Assembly: GCF_001969385.1 (NCBI RefSeq)
Contig: NZ_CP014801.1
Coordinates: forward strand, 1 to 64,000
DNA length: 64,000 nucleotides
From: Salipiger profundus
Lineage (GTDB): Bacteria > Pseudomonadota > Alphaproteobacteria > Rhodobacterales > Rhodobacteraceae
Direction of reading: 5' to 3'
This document shows, piece by piece, positions 34,674 through 43,736 of the stretch. A model generated the notes under the pieces. That model was not told the DNA's origin and made no database searches. It saw only the letters and a list, made by a program, of their open reading frames with translations. Both the position numbers and the translations under genes were made by a program. How positions within the stretch are numbered: the stretch's first letter is position 1; every line of letters begins with the position of its first letter.

Positions 34674-34981
34674 TCGGATGTAACGCTTGCCGCCTTGCCA
34701 ACGCGACAGCGGCAAGGCGGCGACCATGCGGAACAGGTCGTTCCGGACGGACAGGGTTCATCGGCCTTGGTCACATGGTGGGCATGCGCTGCGCCGCATT
34801 CCGGCCGCGCGGTATCCGTCTTGGCACCGACCATCACATCATTCTGGCGGCAACAGGGGCAGGGCGTGCTGGCCCGGCACACCGAGGCCAGATCTGTAAT
34901 TATTTGTTTAAGATTACTCCCTTGCGTGATTTAATGGCGCGCGACAGGCGCTCGGCGCAGGTCTTTTCTAAGGATACGTTC
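34674..34981. other. Intergenic stretch with hairpin before lysR
   Basis: An 11-bp perfect inverted repeat (34689-34699 with 34711-34721, GCCGCCTTGCC arms) just after the CoA-transferase stop is terminator-like but lacks a T tract. The rest shows no gene. AT-rich DNA around 34890-34930 probably carries the lysR promoter. Confidence 0.5.
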
Positions 34982-35926
34982 ATGAGGAACCTTCCACCGC
35001 TCAACCCACTGCGCGCCTTCGAGGCCGCAGCGCGCCATTCCAGTGTACGTCTGGCCGCTGAGGAGACGAACGTGACGCCGGGTGCGGTCAGCCGGCAGAT
35101 CAAGGTCTTGGAGGACCATCTGGGCGTCGTCCTCTTCCGCCGCTCCCCCAGCGAGATCACCCTCACTGCGGAGGGCGAGCAGTATTTCAATTCGATCTCT
35201 CCGCATCTCTGGGGGCTGTCGGATGCGACGGTGAACCTGACCGGCAGCAAGGGTGGGCAGATCGTGCATATCCGCGCATACACGACTTTTGCCGGCAAAT
35301 GGCTGATCCCGCGCCTTTCCAGCTTTTCCGACGCCTATCCGAACATCGAGATACGACTGACCACATCTTTGGAAGCGGTGGACTTCCAGCGTGAGAATGT
35401 GGATGCGGCGATCCGGTTGGGGGATGGCGATTATCCGCTGTTCGAGGTGGACAAGCTGATCGAGAACCACCTCGCCCCTCTCTGCACCCCGGAATACGCC
35501 AAGCGCGAACAGATCCGCATAGCACAGGACCTCGCGGGCAAGCAGCTTTTGCACACATTGGCCCGTCCCGAAGACTGGCGAATCTGGATCGAGACGGTTG
35601 GGCTGCAGGGGCGGCTCGATTGGCATTCCGGCCCGAAATACGCCAGTTCCATTCTGGCCTATCAGGCGACGCTGGAACACCAGGGGCTGATGATGGCACA
35701 GAAGGCTCTGTTCGAAGAGGATCTGCGCAAAGGCCGTCTGATGCAGCCGGTGGGGCCGACGGTCACGCGGGGAAAGTTCACCTATTACCTGATCCTTCCC
35801 CGCAGCCGGATGCGCAACCCCGCGTTGCGGCGGTTCCGGGAATGGTTGCAGAATGAATGCCAGGCTGTGCAAGAGGATGAGCCGGTCATTCCCACGGCGC
35901 CCCGCTGGAGCGGGACGCCGGGTTAG
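34982..35926 (+). CDS. LysR-family regulator, GcvA-like
   Basis: The ATG at 34982 gives a 314-aa protein with the GcvA-type N-terminus: LPPLNPLRAFEAAARHSSVR, LAAEETNVTPGAVSRQIKVL, EDHLGVVLFRRSPSEITLTA. The effector domain includes ANY-type features such as GKWLIPRLSSFSDAYPNIEI and VDAAIRLGDGDYPLFEVDKL. It is the only dedicated regulator inside the catabolic island and is likely to control it in response to a substrate or CoA ester. Its own promoter lies in the AT-rich part of the preceding gap. Confidence 0.9.
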   Translation: MRNLPPLNPLRAFEAAARHSSVRLAAEETNVTPGAVSRQIKVLEDHLGVVLFRRSPSEITLTAEGEQYFNSISPHLWGLSDATVNLTGSKGGQIVHIRAYTTFAGKWLIPRLSSFSDAYPNIEIRLTTSLEAVDFQRENVDAAIRLGDGDYPLFEVDKLIENHLAPLCTPEYAKREQIRIAQDLAGKQLLHTLARPEDWRIWIETVGLQGRLDWHSGPKYASSILAYQATLEHQGLMMAQKALFEEDLRKGRLMQPVGPTVTRGKFTYYLILPRSRMRNPALRRFREWLQNECQAVQEDEPVIPTAPRWSGTPG

Positions 35927-35955
35927 GCCGGCCCGATCAGGCCGACCTGGTGTCG

Positions 35956-36942
35956 TCAGGCATGCACCATCGGGATCGGCACATAGGCATAGGCAGAGCC
36001 CTCGCGCCGGATATTGCCAAGTCCCGGGAACGGGAAGTGATAGCCGATCATCGGCATCTCCTCGCTTGCGGCCATGTCGAACAGTTTCAGCCGGGTTTCG
36101 GCCGCCATGCCCGGATCGCTGTCGAAGGCAAAGCGCCAGCCGGGATTCTCGAACAGCAGCGCATAGTGATGCACCACGTCGCCCACGTTCAGGAACGTTT
36201 GCCCGCCCGAGGCGATGACATAGGAAATGTGCCCCGGTGTATGACCGGGCGTGGAGATCGCGGTGACGCCGGGCATCACCTCCTTGCCATCGGCCACGAA
36301 GCTCAGCCGGTCACGATAGGGCAACAGGTTCTTGCGCGCCCCGGCAACGAAAAAAGGTATGAAGCCCGGACCGGACAGGTTCGCCTCATCCGTCCAATAG
36401 TCGAAATCCACCTGACTGATGTGGACGGTGGCATTGGGGAAGTTCAGCGCACCATCATCAGCGACCAGTCCCCAGCAATGATCGCAATGGGCATGGGTCA
36501 GGACAACGTCATCGACCTGCCCGGGCTCGATCCCTGCTGCCTGGAGATTGCGCAGCATGCGGCCCGCCTTATCACCGAAGGTCTGATCCGAGCCGATACC
36601 CGAATCGAACAGCACCACACGGTTGGCGATGTTCAGGACCAGGCAGTTCTGCTCCAGCATCATCGGATCGGCGGGCAGGAACTCCTCCTTCATGATCCGG
36701 GCGATATCGTCCTGCGGGGCATTGGGGAATTGGTCATTGGCCGAGCCGAGGTTCAGCAGCCCGTCCGAGATGATCGTGGCTTCGATGTCACCGATCCCGA
36801 AGCGATACCACCCCGGTACAGTGCCACCCAGAGGCGGCGCTTCGGCCAGGGCGGTGCGGGGCATCAGCCCCCCGGCCAGAGTTGCGGCTCCGGCCAGCAA
36901 CAGGTGGCGTCGGCTCAGATAGGGTGAATAAATTTGGGTCAT
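35956..36942 (-). CDS. Exported MBL-fold metallo-hydrolase
   Basis: The start at 36942 gives 328 aa with a twin-arginine signal (SRRHLLLAGAATLAGGLMPR, then TALA), so the protein is probably exported folded. The beta-lactamase fold is marked by VVLTHAHCDHCWGLVADDGA (HxHxDH), STPGHTPGHISYVI and VGDVVHHYALLF. It should bind two zinc ions and hydrolyse an ester, lactone or thioester in the periplasm. A role in opening a lactone or ester before uptake by the adjacent importer is inference. It converges with lysR. Confidence 0.88.
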   Translation of the reverse strand: MTQIYSPYLSRRHLLLAGAATLAGGLMPRTALAEAPPLGGTVPGWYRFGIGDIEATIISDGLLNLGSANDQFPNAPQDDIARIMKEEFLPADPMMLEQNCLVLNIANRVVLFDSGIGSDQTFGDKAGRMLRNLQAAGIEPGQVDDVVLTHAHCDHCWGLVADDGALNFPNATVHISQVDFDYWTDEANLSGPGFIPFFVAGARKNLLPYRDRLSFVADGKEVMPGVTAISTPGHTPGHISYVIASGGQTFLNVGDVVHHYALLFENPGWRFAFDSDPGMAAETRLKLFDMAASEEMPMIGYHFPFPGLGNIRREGSAYAYVPIPMVHA

Positions 36943-37090
36943 CTCTCGTCCTCCTCCAAGGTCAGTCAATTGCGGGAACCAATCCCTGTGAGGCAGGCTA
37001 AGGGCAACCGGCAGACCAGCAGGCAGGACAATATCTCAATGAGCGCGGACATTTTGTAAGCTTCTGCCCGAACCCTAGCAATTGTATTTC

Positions 37091-37282
37091 TCAAGTCGTC
37101 GCGGTGGTTGATTTCTGACGGCTCTTGCACAGGGCGTTCGCGATGGTGACGAGCTTTCTCGCAACGGCGATGATGAACTTGTGCGGTTTTCCGGCCTTGC
37201 GGATGCGATCTGTGAAGGATTTCAGGCTTGGGTTATGATGTGCCGCGACCAGTGCCACCTGGAACACCAAGCTGCACGCCAT
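37091..37282 (-). pseudogene. C-terminal scrap of an IS110/IS1111-type transposase
   Basis: About 60 codons survive: ALVAAHHNPSLKSFTDRIRK, then AGKPHKFIIAVARKLVTIAN. This is the conserved end of IS110/IS1111 transposases, where RKLL(T/I)xxNA is typical. Upstream of it the sequence turns abruptly into another transposase scrap on the opposite strand. Confidence 0.8.
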
Positions 37283-37427
37283 CTGCGACAGTCAGGGACG
37301 AGTGACCGGCCTGTTCGTCACCGCTGGACAGGTCGGCGATTACATCGGCGCACCCGCACAGCCCGGCGGCCCCGGCAAGGTTCTGCCGGGGGCCGTTGCC
37401 CAGTCGGCGCTGGTTGAGAAAATGTAA
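37257..37427 (+). pseudogene. Internal scrap of an IS5-type transposase
   Basis: The plus-strand frame reads TWNTKLHAICDSQGRVTGLF, then VTAGQVGDYIGA, a strongly conserved internal block of IS5-family DDE transposases (WNTKLHA and FVTAGQVSDY). It then diverges into PAQPGGPGKVLPGAVAQSAL and stops at 37425-37427. It abuts the IS110 scrap, so at least two elements have been inserted and deleted here. The 37428-37577 stretch holds no gene. Confidence 0.75.
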
Positions 37428-37577
37428 ATTTACTTCGGCCTTATTGTGCTTTGCGTCGCAGCCACTCTTTCCCGAAACTTGACTGGCAAGGTAGGTGTGT
37501 CTGTCCAAGAGGGTCAGATGTCTCTTCTGCGCAGGCGGGTTCGGAGGAGCTCGTGCAAACATGTTTTGGGAGGAATC

Positions 37578-38789
37578 ATGAAGATCATTAGTATGGGGCT
37601 ATCAGTCTGCCTGTCTGCTTTTGCGGGTCTGGCGCAGGCGCAAACTGAAATAAACGTGGGCCTGATCTCGGATATGAGCGGGGTCTACTCAGATTTTGCT
37701 GGAAAGGGGTCGGTCGAGGCGATGAATCTCGCCATCGAAGATTTCACCGCCGCGCATCCCGAGGTGAAGATCACGCTGGAGACGGCGGATCACCAGAACA
37801 AGCCGGACCTCGCGTCGAACATCGCCCGGGAATGGTATGATCAGCGCGGGGTCGATGCGGTGTTCGATGTGACCGCCTCTTCCGCTGCCCTCGCCGTCTC
37901 GGCCATCACGCGCGAGAAGAACAAGGTTTTCATGGCCACCAATGCAGCCACTAATGCGCTGACTGGCGCGGAATGCTCGCCCAACACCGTGCAATGGACC
38001 TATGACAGCTGGGGCATGGCGCGTGGCACCGTCGCTCCCACCCTGGATGGCGGCGCGAAGTCCTGGTATCTGATCGTTGTCGACTATGCCTTCGGCCACA
38101 ACGCTCGCGACGTTGCTCGCGACCTGATCGAAACGGGCGGCGGCGAGGTCGTGGGCGAGGTGATGCACCCGCTGAATTCGGCCGATTTTTCGTCCTACCT
38201 GCTGCAGGCCCAGGCCTCGGGCGCCGATGCCATCGCGCTTCTGAACGCGGGCGGCGACACGATCAATTCGATTAAGCAGGCCGGCGAGTTCGGCATCACC
38301 CAATCGGGTCAGAAGCTCGTCACTCTGGCGATCTTCCTGACCGACGTCCGCGCCATGGGTTTGGAGGTCGCGCAGGGTCTCACCTTCCCGACCTGGTTCT
38401 ACTGGGACCTGAACGACCAGACCCGCGCCTTCTCGGAGCGCTTTGCCGAACGCATGGATGGGGCGCGACCCACGATGGGACAGGCGGCCAACTATTCTGC
38501 CGCGATGCTGTATTTCGAGTCAGTGCTTGCCGCAGGCAGCCCCGATGACGGCGCTGCTGTGGTCACGGCGATGCGGGACAAGGGCGCTTATGAGGACCCG
38601 CTGTTCGGCGAGACCGAGATCCGCATCGACGGCCGCGCCACCCACCCGATCTATCTGGCCCGTGCGAAGACACCCGACCAGTCCAGCGGCGATTGGGATT
38701 TCTACGAAATCCTGCGCACCGTGCCGCCCGCCGAAGGCAACATGCCGTTGGAAGCGTCGAAGGCGGCAGGCTGCACTCTGGTGCCCTGA
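37578..38789 (+). CDS. Liv-type ABC transporter substrate-binding protein
   Basis: The ATG at 37578 has GGGAGG upstream. The 403-aa protein has a signal peptide (MGLSVCLSAFAGLAQA) and the periplasmic binding fold of the leucine-binding family: INVGLISDMSGVYSDFAGKG, AREWYDQRGVDAVFDVTASS, GAKSWYLIVVDYAFGHNARD. The IGPxxG variant and a Cys pair (AECSPN, AAGCTLVP) recall members that bind aromatic or other carboxylates and not only amino acids. It captures the substrate for the LivHMGF permease encoded next. Confidence 0.92.
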   Translation: MKIISMGLSVCLSAFAGLAQAQTEINVGLISDMSGVYSDFAGKGSVEAMNLAIEDFTAAHPEVKITLETADHQNKPDLASNIAREWYDQRGVDAVFDVTASSAALAVSAITREKNKVFMATNAATNALTGAECSPNTVQWTYDSWGMARGTVAPTLDGGAKSWYLIVVDYAFGHNARDVARDLIETGGGEVVGEVMHPLNSADFSSYLLQAQASGADAIALLNAGGDTINSIKQAGEFGITQSGQKLVTLAIFLTDVRAMGLEVAQGLTFPTWFYWDLNDQTRAFSERFAERMDGARPTMGQAANYSAAMLYFESVLAAGSPDDGAAVVTAMRDKGAYEDPLFGETEIRIDGRATHPIYLARAKTPDQSSGDWDFYEILRTVPPAEGNMPLEASKAAGCTLVP

Positions 38790-38797
38790 GCCATCTC

Positions 38798-38820
38798 GGG
38801 GCCGCGGGACCTGCGGCCCC
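38798..38820 (+). terminator. Intercistronic hairpin between binding protein and ATPase genes
   Basis: GGGGCCGC (38798-38805) and GCGGCCCC (38813-38820) form a perfect 8-bp stem with a 7-base loop. The tail is C-rich, not T-rich. Such hairpins after binding-protein genes usually stabilise the upstream mRNA or thin out downstream transcription. Confidence 0.6.
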
Positions 38821-38846
38821 CCCCCTCTTTCCAATCAGGTGACCCG

Positions 38847-39599
38847 GTGGCTGATTTCGTACTTGAAACCCGTAATCTGACAAAAAGCTTCGGTGGCTTC
38901 AAAGCCGTGTCCGATGTTTCGCTTCAGGTGAAGCGGGGCAATATCCATGCGCTGATCGGACCCAATGGAGCGGGCAAGACCACCTGCTTTAATCTGATCA
39001 CCAATTTCCTCACCCCGACCTCTGGCCAAATCCTGCTGGATGGGCGCAACGTGACAGGGATCGGCGCCTCGCAGATCGCGCGGATGGGCATGGTGCGGTC
39101 CTTCCAGATCTCGGCGACCTTCGGGTCGATGACCGTGCTGGAGAATGTTCGCATCGCGCTACAGCGCCGAGAGGTGAACACATTCAATTTCTGGAGCTCG
39201 GAACGGGGGCTGGACCGGCTGAACGGGCGCGCGATGGAGCTTCTGGACTGGGTGGGCCTGGCCGATCTGGCGCAGCGCAGCGCCTCGGAACTGTCCTACG
39301 GCCGCCGCCGCGCACTGGAGATTGCCGCGACGCTGGCCCAGGAGCCCTCGGTTCTGCTGCTGGATGAGCCGATGGCCGGCATGGGGCGGGAGGATATCCG
39401 CACCATCGCCGACCTGATCCGCCGCATCTCGGCCAGCCGGACCATTCTGATGGTCGAACACAATCTTTCAGTCGTGGCCGATCTCAGTGACCGGATCACC
39501 GTGCTGGCCCGCGGTCAGGTCCTTGCAGAAGGTGTCTATGCCGAGGTGTCGAAAAATCCCGACGTGATTGATGCCTATATGGGAGGTCAACATGCTTGA
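38847..39599 (+). CDS. livG: Liv-type ABC transporter ATPase (LivG-like)
   Basis: The GTG start follows AGGTGA. The 250-aa cytoplasmic ATPase has ALIGPNGAGKTTCFNLITNF (Walker A), ELSYGRRRALEIAATLAQEP (signature in the LSYG form), SVLLLDEPMAGMGREDIRTI (Walker B) and ILMVEHNLSVVADLSDRITV (His switch). It powers import with LivF. It overlaps livF by eight bases. Confidence 0.92.
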   Translation: MADFVLETRNLTKSFGGFKAVSDVSLQVKRGNIHALIGPNGAGKTTCFNLITNFLTPTSGQILLDGRNVTGIGASQIARMGMVRSFQISATFGSMTVLENVRIALQRREVNTFNFWSSERGLDRLNGRAMELLDWVGLADLAQRSASELSYGRRRALEIAATLAQEPSVLLLDEPMAGMGREDIRTIADLIRRISASRTILMVEHNLSVVADLSDRITVLARGQVLAEGVYAEVSKNPDVIDAYMGGQHA

Positions 39600-40308
39600 C
39601 GCCGCGTCCGAACCCCTGCTCCGCGTGTCCAACCTGCAAGGTCACTATGGCGACAGCCATGTGCTGCACGGCATGAATTTCGAAGTCCGCGAAGGCGAGC
39701 TGGTCACGCTTCTGGGCCGCAACGGCGCGGGCAAGACCACCACCATGCGGGCACTGATGGGCCTTCTGAACAAGCGCACAGGGTCGATCACCTTCCAGGG
39801 TCGCGAGACCATCAGCCTGCTGCCCGAGGCCATCGGTCGCTTGGGCTTGGCCATCTGCCCGGAAGAACGTGGCATCTTTGCCTCGCTTTCCGTGGCCGAG
39901 AACCTGGAACTGCCTCCTGTTCTGCGGCCCGGCGGGCTGACGCTGGCCGAGGTGCATGACATCTTCCCTAGGCTCAAGGAACGCGCCCGCAGCAGAGGCA
40001 ACCAGCTTTCGGGGGGCGAGCAGCAGATGCTGGCCATTGCGCGCATCCTGCGGACCGGCGCCAAATTCCTGCTGCTGGACGAGCCGACAGAGGGCCTGGC
40101 GCCGGTGATCGTCGAGCAGATCGGCGCCGTGATCACCGATCTTAAGCGGCGTGGCTTCACCATCCTGCTGGTCGAGCAGAACTTCCACTTCGCAGCCACG
40201 ATCGCCGACCGCCATTACGTGGTCGAGGACGGCACGGTCGTGGACATGATCCCCAATGACCAGATCGAGGCCAATGCCGGACGGTTGGCCACATTTCTTG
40301 GCGTCTGA
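39592..40308 (+). CDS. livF: Liv-type ABC transporter ATPase (LivF-like)
   Basis: The ATG at 39592 follows GGAGG and overlaps the livG stop. The 238-aa protein shows VTLLGRNGAGKTTTMRALMG (Walker A), the typical LivF GLAICPEERGIFASLSVAEN, LSGGEQQMLAIARILRTGAK (signature) and LLLDEPTEGLAPVIVEQIGA (Walker B). It is the second nucleotide-binding subunit of the importer. Confidence 0.92.
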   Translation: MLDAASEPLLRVSNLQGHYGDSHVLHGMNFEVREGELVTLLGRNGAGKTTTMRALMGLLNKRTGSITFQGRETISLLPEAIGRLGLAICPEERGIFASLSVAENLELPPVLRPGGLTLAEVHDIFPRLKERARSRGNQLSGGEQQMLAIARILRTGAKFLLLDEPTEGLAPVIVEQIGAVITDLKRRGFTILLVEQNFHFAATIADRHYVVEDGTVVDMIPNDQIEANAGRLATFLGV

Positions 40309-40323
40309 TCGAAGGAGCTTATC

Positions 40324-41208
40324 ATGTTTGCCGATCTTTTTGGAATACCGCCGCAGGCACTTTTGGGTCAGCTTCTGCTGGGTCTGATCAACGGTGCCTT
40401 CTATGCGCTGCTCAGCCTGGGCCTGGCGCTGATCTTCGGGTTGCTGCACCTCATCAACTTCGCCCATGGAGCGATCTACATGCTCGGCGCCCTCGGCGCA
40501 TGGGTCGCCGTCAGTGGCCTAGGCCTCTCGTTTTGGGCCGCATTGATCATCGTTCCCCTGGCCGTGGGTCTGATCGGTATAGTCCTGGAACGTGTGCTCA
40601 TCAGCCGCCTCGCGGGTCTTGATCCCCTCTACGGTCTTCTCCTGACTTTCGGTCTGGCGCTGTTGATCGAGGGACTGACGAGGGTTCAGTTTGGTGCCTC
40701 GGGTCTTCCCTTCAACTCTCCCATCAAGGGGGGGATCAACCTGGGCTTCATGTATTTGCCCTGGTATCGCGGCTTCGTCGTCCTCGCCTCGGTTGTCGTA
40801 TGCCTTGCCACCTGGTTCGCGATCGAGCGTACGAAGCTCGGCGCGCTACTCCGCGCCGCGACCGAAAACCCCGATCTCTTGCGAACCTTCGGTGTCCGGG
40901 TGCCAGTGCTGGTGACCCTGACCTTCGGCGCGGGGGTGGCCCTGGCCGCGCTGGCGGGGGTTCTGGCGGCTCCGATCTACCTGATCAACCCCTATATGGG
41001 CACGCAACTGATCATCGTCGTCTTCGCGGTGGTGGTGATCGGCGGCATGGGCTCGATCGGCGGCGCGATTCTCACGGGCTTCGGCCTGGGGGTGCTGGAA
41101 GGCCTCACCAAGGCCTTCTGGCCACCTGCCTCCTCGACCGTGATCTTCTTCGTCATGGCGGTCGTGTTGATGGTCAAGCCCGCCGGCTTGTTCGGGACAA
41201 CGAAATGA
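40324..41208 (+). CDS. livH: Liv-type permease subunit (LivH-like)
   Basis: The 294-aa integral membrane protein begins LLGQLLLGLINGAFYALLSL and shows GLALIFGLLHLINFAHGAIY, the LivH fingerprint. It has about eight hydrophobic segments and the ATPase-contact loop near LGALLRAATENPDLLRTFGV. It forms half of the transmembrane channel. Its stop overlaps an ATG at 41205 that leads into livM. Confidence 0.92.
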   Translation: MFADLFGIPPQALLGQLLLGLINGAFYALLSLGLALIFGLLHLINFAHGAIYMLGALGAWVAVSGLGLSFWAALIIVPLAVGLIGIVLERVLISRLAGLDPLYGLLLTFGLALLIEGLTRVQFGASGLPFNSPIKGGINLGFMYLPWYRGFVVLASVVVCLATWFAIERTKLGALLRAATENPDLLRTFGVRVPVLVTLTFGAGVALAALAGVLAAPIYLINPYMGTQLIIVVFAVVVIGGMGSIGGAILTGFGLGVLEGLTKAFWPPASSTVIFFVMAVVLMVKPAGLFGTTK

Positions 41209-41219
41209 GGAGCTTCATC

Positions 41220-42209
41220 ATGTCCAACCATCCGAAACTGCTGATCGGTGCGGCGATCCTTGTGGTCATGGCCCTGTTGCCACTGGCTGTTTATCCGGTG
41301 CTGCTGATGAAAGTGATGTGCTTCGCCATCTTCGCCTGCGCCTTCAATCTTCTTCTAGGCTTCACGGGCTTGCTGTCCTTTGGCCATGCCATGTTCTTTG
41401 GCGGCGGTGCCTATGTCGCGGGCTATCTGATGAAGGCCCATGCCGTGCCGCCGGAACTCGCCTGGCTTGCAGCCCTTGTGGCCGGGGCCGTGGCGGGGGG
41501 GGCGGTCGGCTGGCTGGCGATCAGGCGCACGGGGATCTACTTCTCGATGGTCACGCTGGCCCTTGCGCAGATGGCTTATTTCTATTTCGTCACTTCGCCC
41601 CTGACAGGTGGCGAGGACGGGATCCAGAGCATCCCGCGCCAGCCCGTCCTTGGGTTTATCAATGGCGCTGATGACCACATCCTCTATTACGTCATCATGG
41701 CGATGTTCGTCTGTCTCTGGCTGCTGATCTGGCGCATCGTCCACTCGCCCTTCGGCCAGTCCCTGAAAGCCATTCGTGACAACGAGGCGCGGGCGATCTC
41801 GCTCGGCTACCGGGCCAGCCGCTACAAGCTACTTGCCTTCGTGATCTCGGCCGCTATAGCGGCGCTCGCGGGGGGCATGAAATCCTATATCTTCCAGCTG
41901 GCCTCGCTCACCGACGTCGGCTGGCACATGTCGGGCGAGGTGGTGCTGATGGCGCTGATCGGCGGCATCGGAACGCTCACCGGCCCGGTGGTGGGGGCGG
42001 CCTTCCTGATCCTGCTCAGCGACGCGCTGGCCTCTTACGGCGAGTGGGTCGTCGTGATCCAGGGCGCGATCTTCGTCGCGGTGGTGCTGCTGTTCCGCAA
42101 GGGCCTGGTCGGCACCTTATCCGAACTGCCCGGCCTGATAACTCGCCTGCGCCGCCCGAAGGCGAAGTCCGCAGAAAAACTCAACAAAGACAAGATCATC
42201 ACGGAGTGA
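41220..42209 (+). CDS. livM: Liv-type permease subunit (LivM-like)
   Basis: The ATG at 41220 has GAGGAG upstream; an ATG at 41205 overlapping livH is the alternative. The 329-aa protein has about nine membrane segments and the LivM marks CAFNLLLGFTGLLSFGHAMF, FGGGAYVAGYLMK, and the coupling loop SPFGQSLKAIRDNEARAISL. It completes the five-gene importer. The basic tail (KSAEKLNKDKIITE) is cytoplasmic. Confidence 0.92.
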   Translation: MSNHPKLLIGAAILVVMALLPLAVYPVLLMKVMCFAIFACAFNLLLGFTGLLSFGHAMFFGGGAYVAGYLMKAHAVPPELAWLAALVAGAVAGGAVGWLAIRRTGIYFSMVTLALAQMAYFYFVTSPLTGGEDGIQSIPRQPVLGFINGADDHILYYVIMAMFVCLWLLIWRIVHSPFGQSLKAIRDNEARAISLGYRASRYKLLAFVISAAIAALAGGMKSYIFQLASLTDVGWHMSGEVVLMALIGGIGTLTGPVVGAAFLILLSDALASYGEWVVVIQGAIFVAVVLLFRKGLVGTLSELPGLITRLRRPKAKSAEKLNKDKIITE

Positions 42210-42216
42210 GAAAATC

Positions 42217-42579
42217 ATGGAACCAGTGTTCGTACATGGCGAGAGTGGGAGTTTGACCCTGCTCGCCTCTCGCAGCCGTAGGGACGGCCAGGCTGTCTTC
42301 CCGCGTCTTCCCGCCACCTCCCCCGCGGCGGCGCTGTATGATGATGTCGAGTTGACCGGACCGGCAAAGCTTTACAGCTACACCGTCATTCACCCCAATC
42401 CCAAGTCCGGGCAGAAACCCTTTGTCCTTGCTCTGGTGGATTTCGCCCAGGGCGCGCGCGTCTTCGGAAGGCTCGACATGGCCCCTGATCAGGTGCGTAT
42501 CGGCATGGCCGTGGGGGCCGTGCCTGCCGAGGGGCCTGAGGGCCAGACTTATCGTTTCGCTCCGCTGAAAGGGAACTAA
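42217..42579 (+). CDS. OB-fold (DUF35-type) protein without zinc ribbon
   Basis: The 120-aa protein has the DUF35 OB-fold signature TGPAKLYSYTVIHPNPKSGQ, KPFVLALVDFAQGARVFGRL and DQVRIGMAVGAVP. The N-terminal rubredoxin-like zinc ribbon of the family is degenerate: the Cys pairs are absent, and it reads RRDGQAVFPR instead. DUF35 proteins pair with thiolase-like enzymes and form heteromeric thiolases or aldolases, for example in steroid degradation. It ends two bases before such a thiolase, so a complex of the two products is likely. Confidence 0.85.
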   Translation: MEPVFVHGESGSLTLLASRSRRDGQAVFPRLPATSPAAALYDDVELTGPAKLYSYTVIHPNPKSGQKPFVLALVDFAQGARVFGRLDMAPDQVRIGMAVGAVPAEGPEGQTYRFAPLKGN

Positions 42580-42580
42580 G

Positions 42581-43729
42581 ATGGCAACCGAAGTCTACAT
42601 CGCCGGTGCAGCTATGACGCAATTCGCCCGGCACGATCAGAAATCCATGCAGGACCTGGTCCAGGAAGCCGCGTTGGGGGCCCTGTCCGATGCCGGGCTG
42701 ATGTCGGGCGACGTTCAGGCCATGTACAGTGCCAATGTCTATGGCGGGATGATCCTGGGTCAGGTCCTGGTCCGCGACCTTCAGATCACCGGACCCGCGC
42801 TCTACAATGTCGAGAATGCCTGTGCCAGCGGCGCCACCGCCGTCCAACTGGCGAAACAGGCGTTGGAGTTGGGCATTTATGACACCGTCCTCGTCTGGGG
42901 CGTCGAGGCGCTGACCCAACTGGGCGGCGGCACGATCCCGCTGCAGCGCAATGACTACAAGACCACGCTCTACGCCGCCCAAGGGATGACCCTTCCCTCG
43001 GTCTACGCCATGCGCGGGATGCGCTACCTGCACGAACGGGACGAAACCCCCGAGATCCTGGCCCGTGTTGCCGTGAAGAACCGGGCCGCTGGGGCGCGCA
43101 ACCCCTACGCCCAGCAGCAGAAGGAGGTCACGCTGGAAGAGGTGCTGACCTCGCGCCCGGTTGCCGAACCCCTGACCCTGCTTCAATGCTGTCCCTCGAT
43201 GGTGGACGGGGCTGCAGCGGTGGTGCTGACGACGAAGCGGCCCGCAAGCGCCAAGCCGGTCAGGATCCGCGCGTCGGCAGTGCAATCTGGCCATCAGGAA
43301 CTGGGATGCGACGACATCCTGGATGCAGAGATCACCGCAAGAACGGCTCAGCTGGCCTATGATCAGGCAGGGATCTCGCCATCCGAGGTTAATGTGGTCG
43401 AGCTCCATGACGCATTCACTATCGCAGAGCTTCTGTATTACGAGGCACTGCAACTTGCCCCGCACGGCGAAGGCGCCGCGCTTCTTCGCAGTGGCAGCAC
43501 GGCGCTGGGTGGGCGTGTGCCGGTCAACCCCAGCGGCGGACTTCTGGCCAAGGGCCACCCGTTGGGTGCCACCGGCGTCGCCCAGATGGTCGAGATGGTC
43601 TGGCAGTTGCAGGGCCGTGCCACCGGGCGGCAGGTGGAAGGCGCTCGCGTGGCCCTGACTCAATGCACCGGCGGCGGCATCGCGGGGGTGGATCACGCCG
43701 CCTCTTCCGTCCACATTCTTTCGGTGTGA
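42581..43729 (+). CDS. SCP2-type thiolase partnered with an OB-fold protein
   Basis: The 382-aa protein belongs to the SCP-x/lipid-transfer thiolase branch: VYIAGAAMTQFARHDQKSMQ, the acyl Cys in NVENACASGATAVQLAKQAL, ELHDAFTIAELLYYEALQL in place of the usual NEAFA loop, GGLLAKGHPLGATGVAQMVE with the active His, and ALTQCTGGGIAGVD with the second Cys. All catalytic residues are present, so thiolytic or retro-aldol cleavage of a 3-oxo or 3-hydroxyacyl-CoA is expected. The OB-fold partner is encoded just upstream. Confidence 0.88.
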   Translation: MATEVYIAGAAMTQFARHDQKSMQDLVQEAALGALSDAGLMSGDVQAMYSANVYGGMILGQVLVRDLQITGPALYNVENACASGATAVQLAKQALELGIYDTVLVWGVEALTQLGGGTIPLQRNDYKTTLYAAQGMTLPSVYAMRGMRYLHERDETPEILARVAVKNRAAGARNPYAQQQKEVTLEEVLTSRPVAEPLTLLQCCPSMVDGAAAVVLTTKRPASAKPVRIRASAVQSGHQELGCDDILDAEITARTAQLAYDQAGISPSEVNVVELHDAFTIAELLYYEALQLAPHGEGAALLRSGSTALGGRVPVNPSGGLLAKGHPLGATGVAQMVEMVWQLQGRATGRQVEGARVALTQCTGGGIAGVDHAASSVHILSV

Positions 43730-43736
43730 GGCAAGC

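Noticed and set aside
34637..34882. A Cys-rich 81-codon minus-strand frame between the CoA-transferase and lysR
   Set aside because: The Cys spacing looked like a zinc finger, but the frame overlaps the CoA-transferase end and a hairpin and has no ribosome binding site. It may be transposase debris, which I cannot support.
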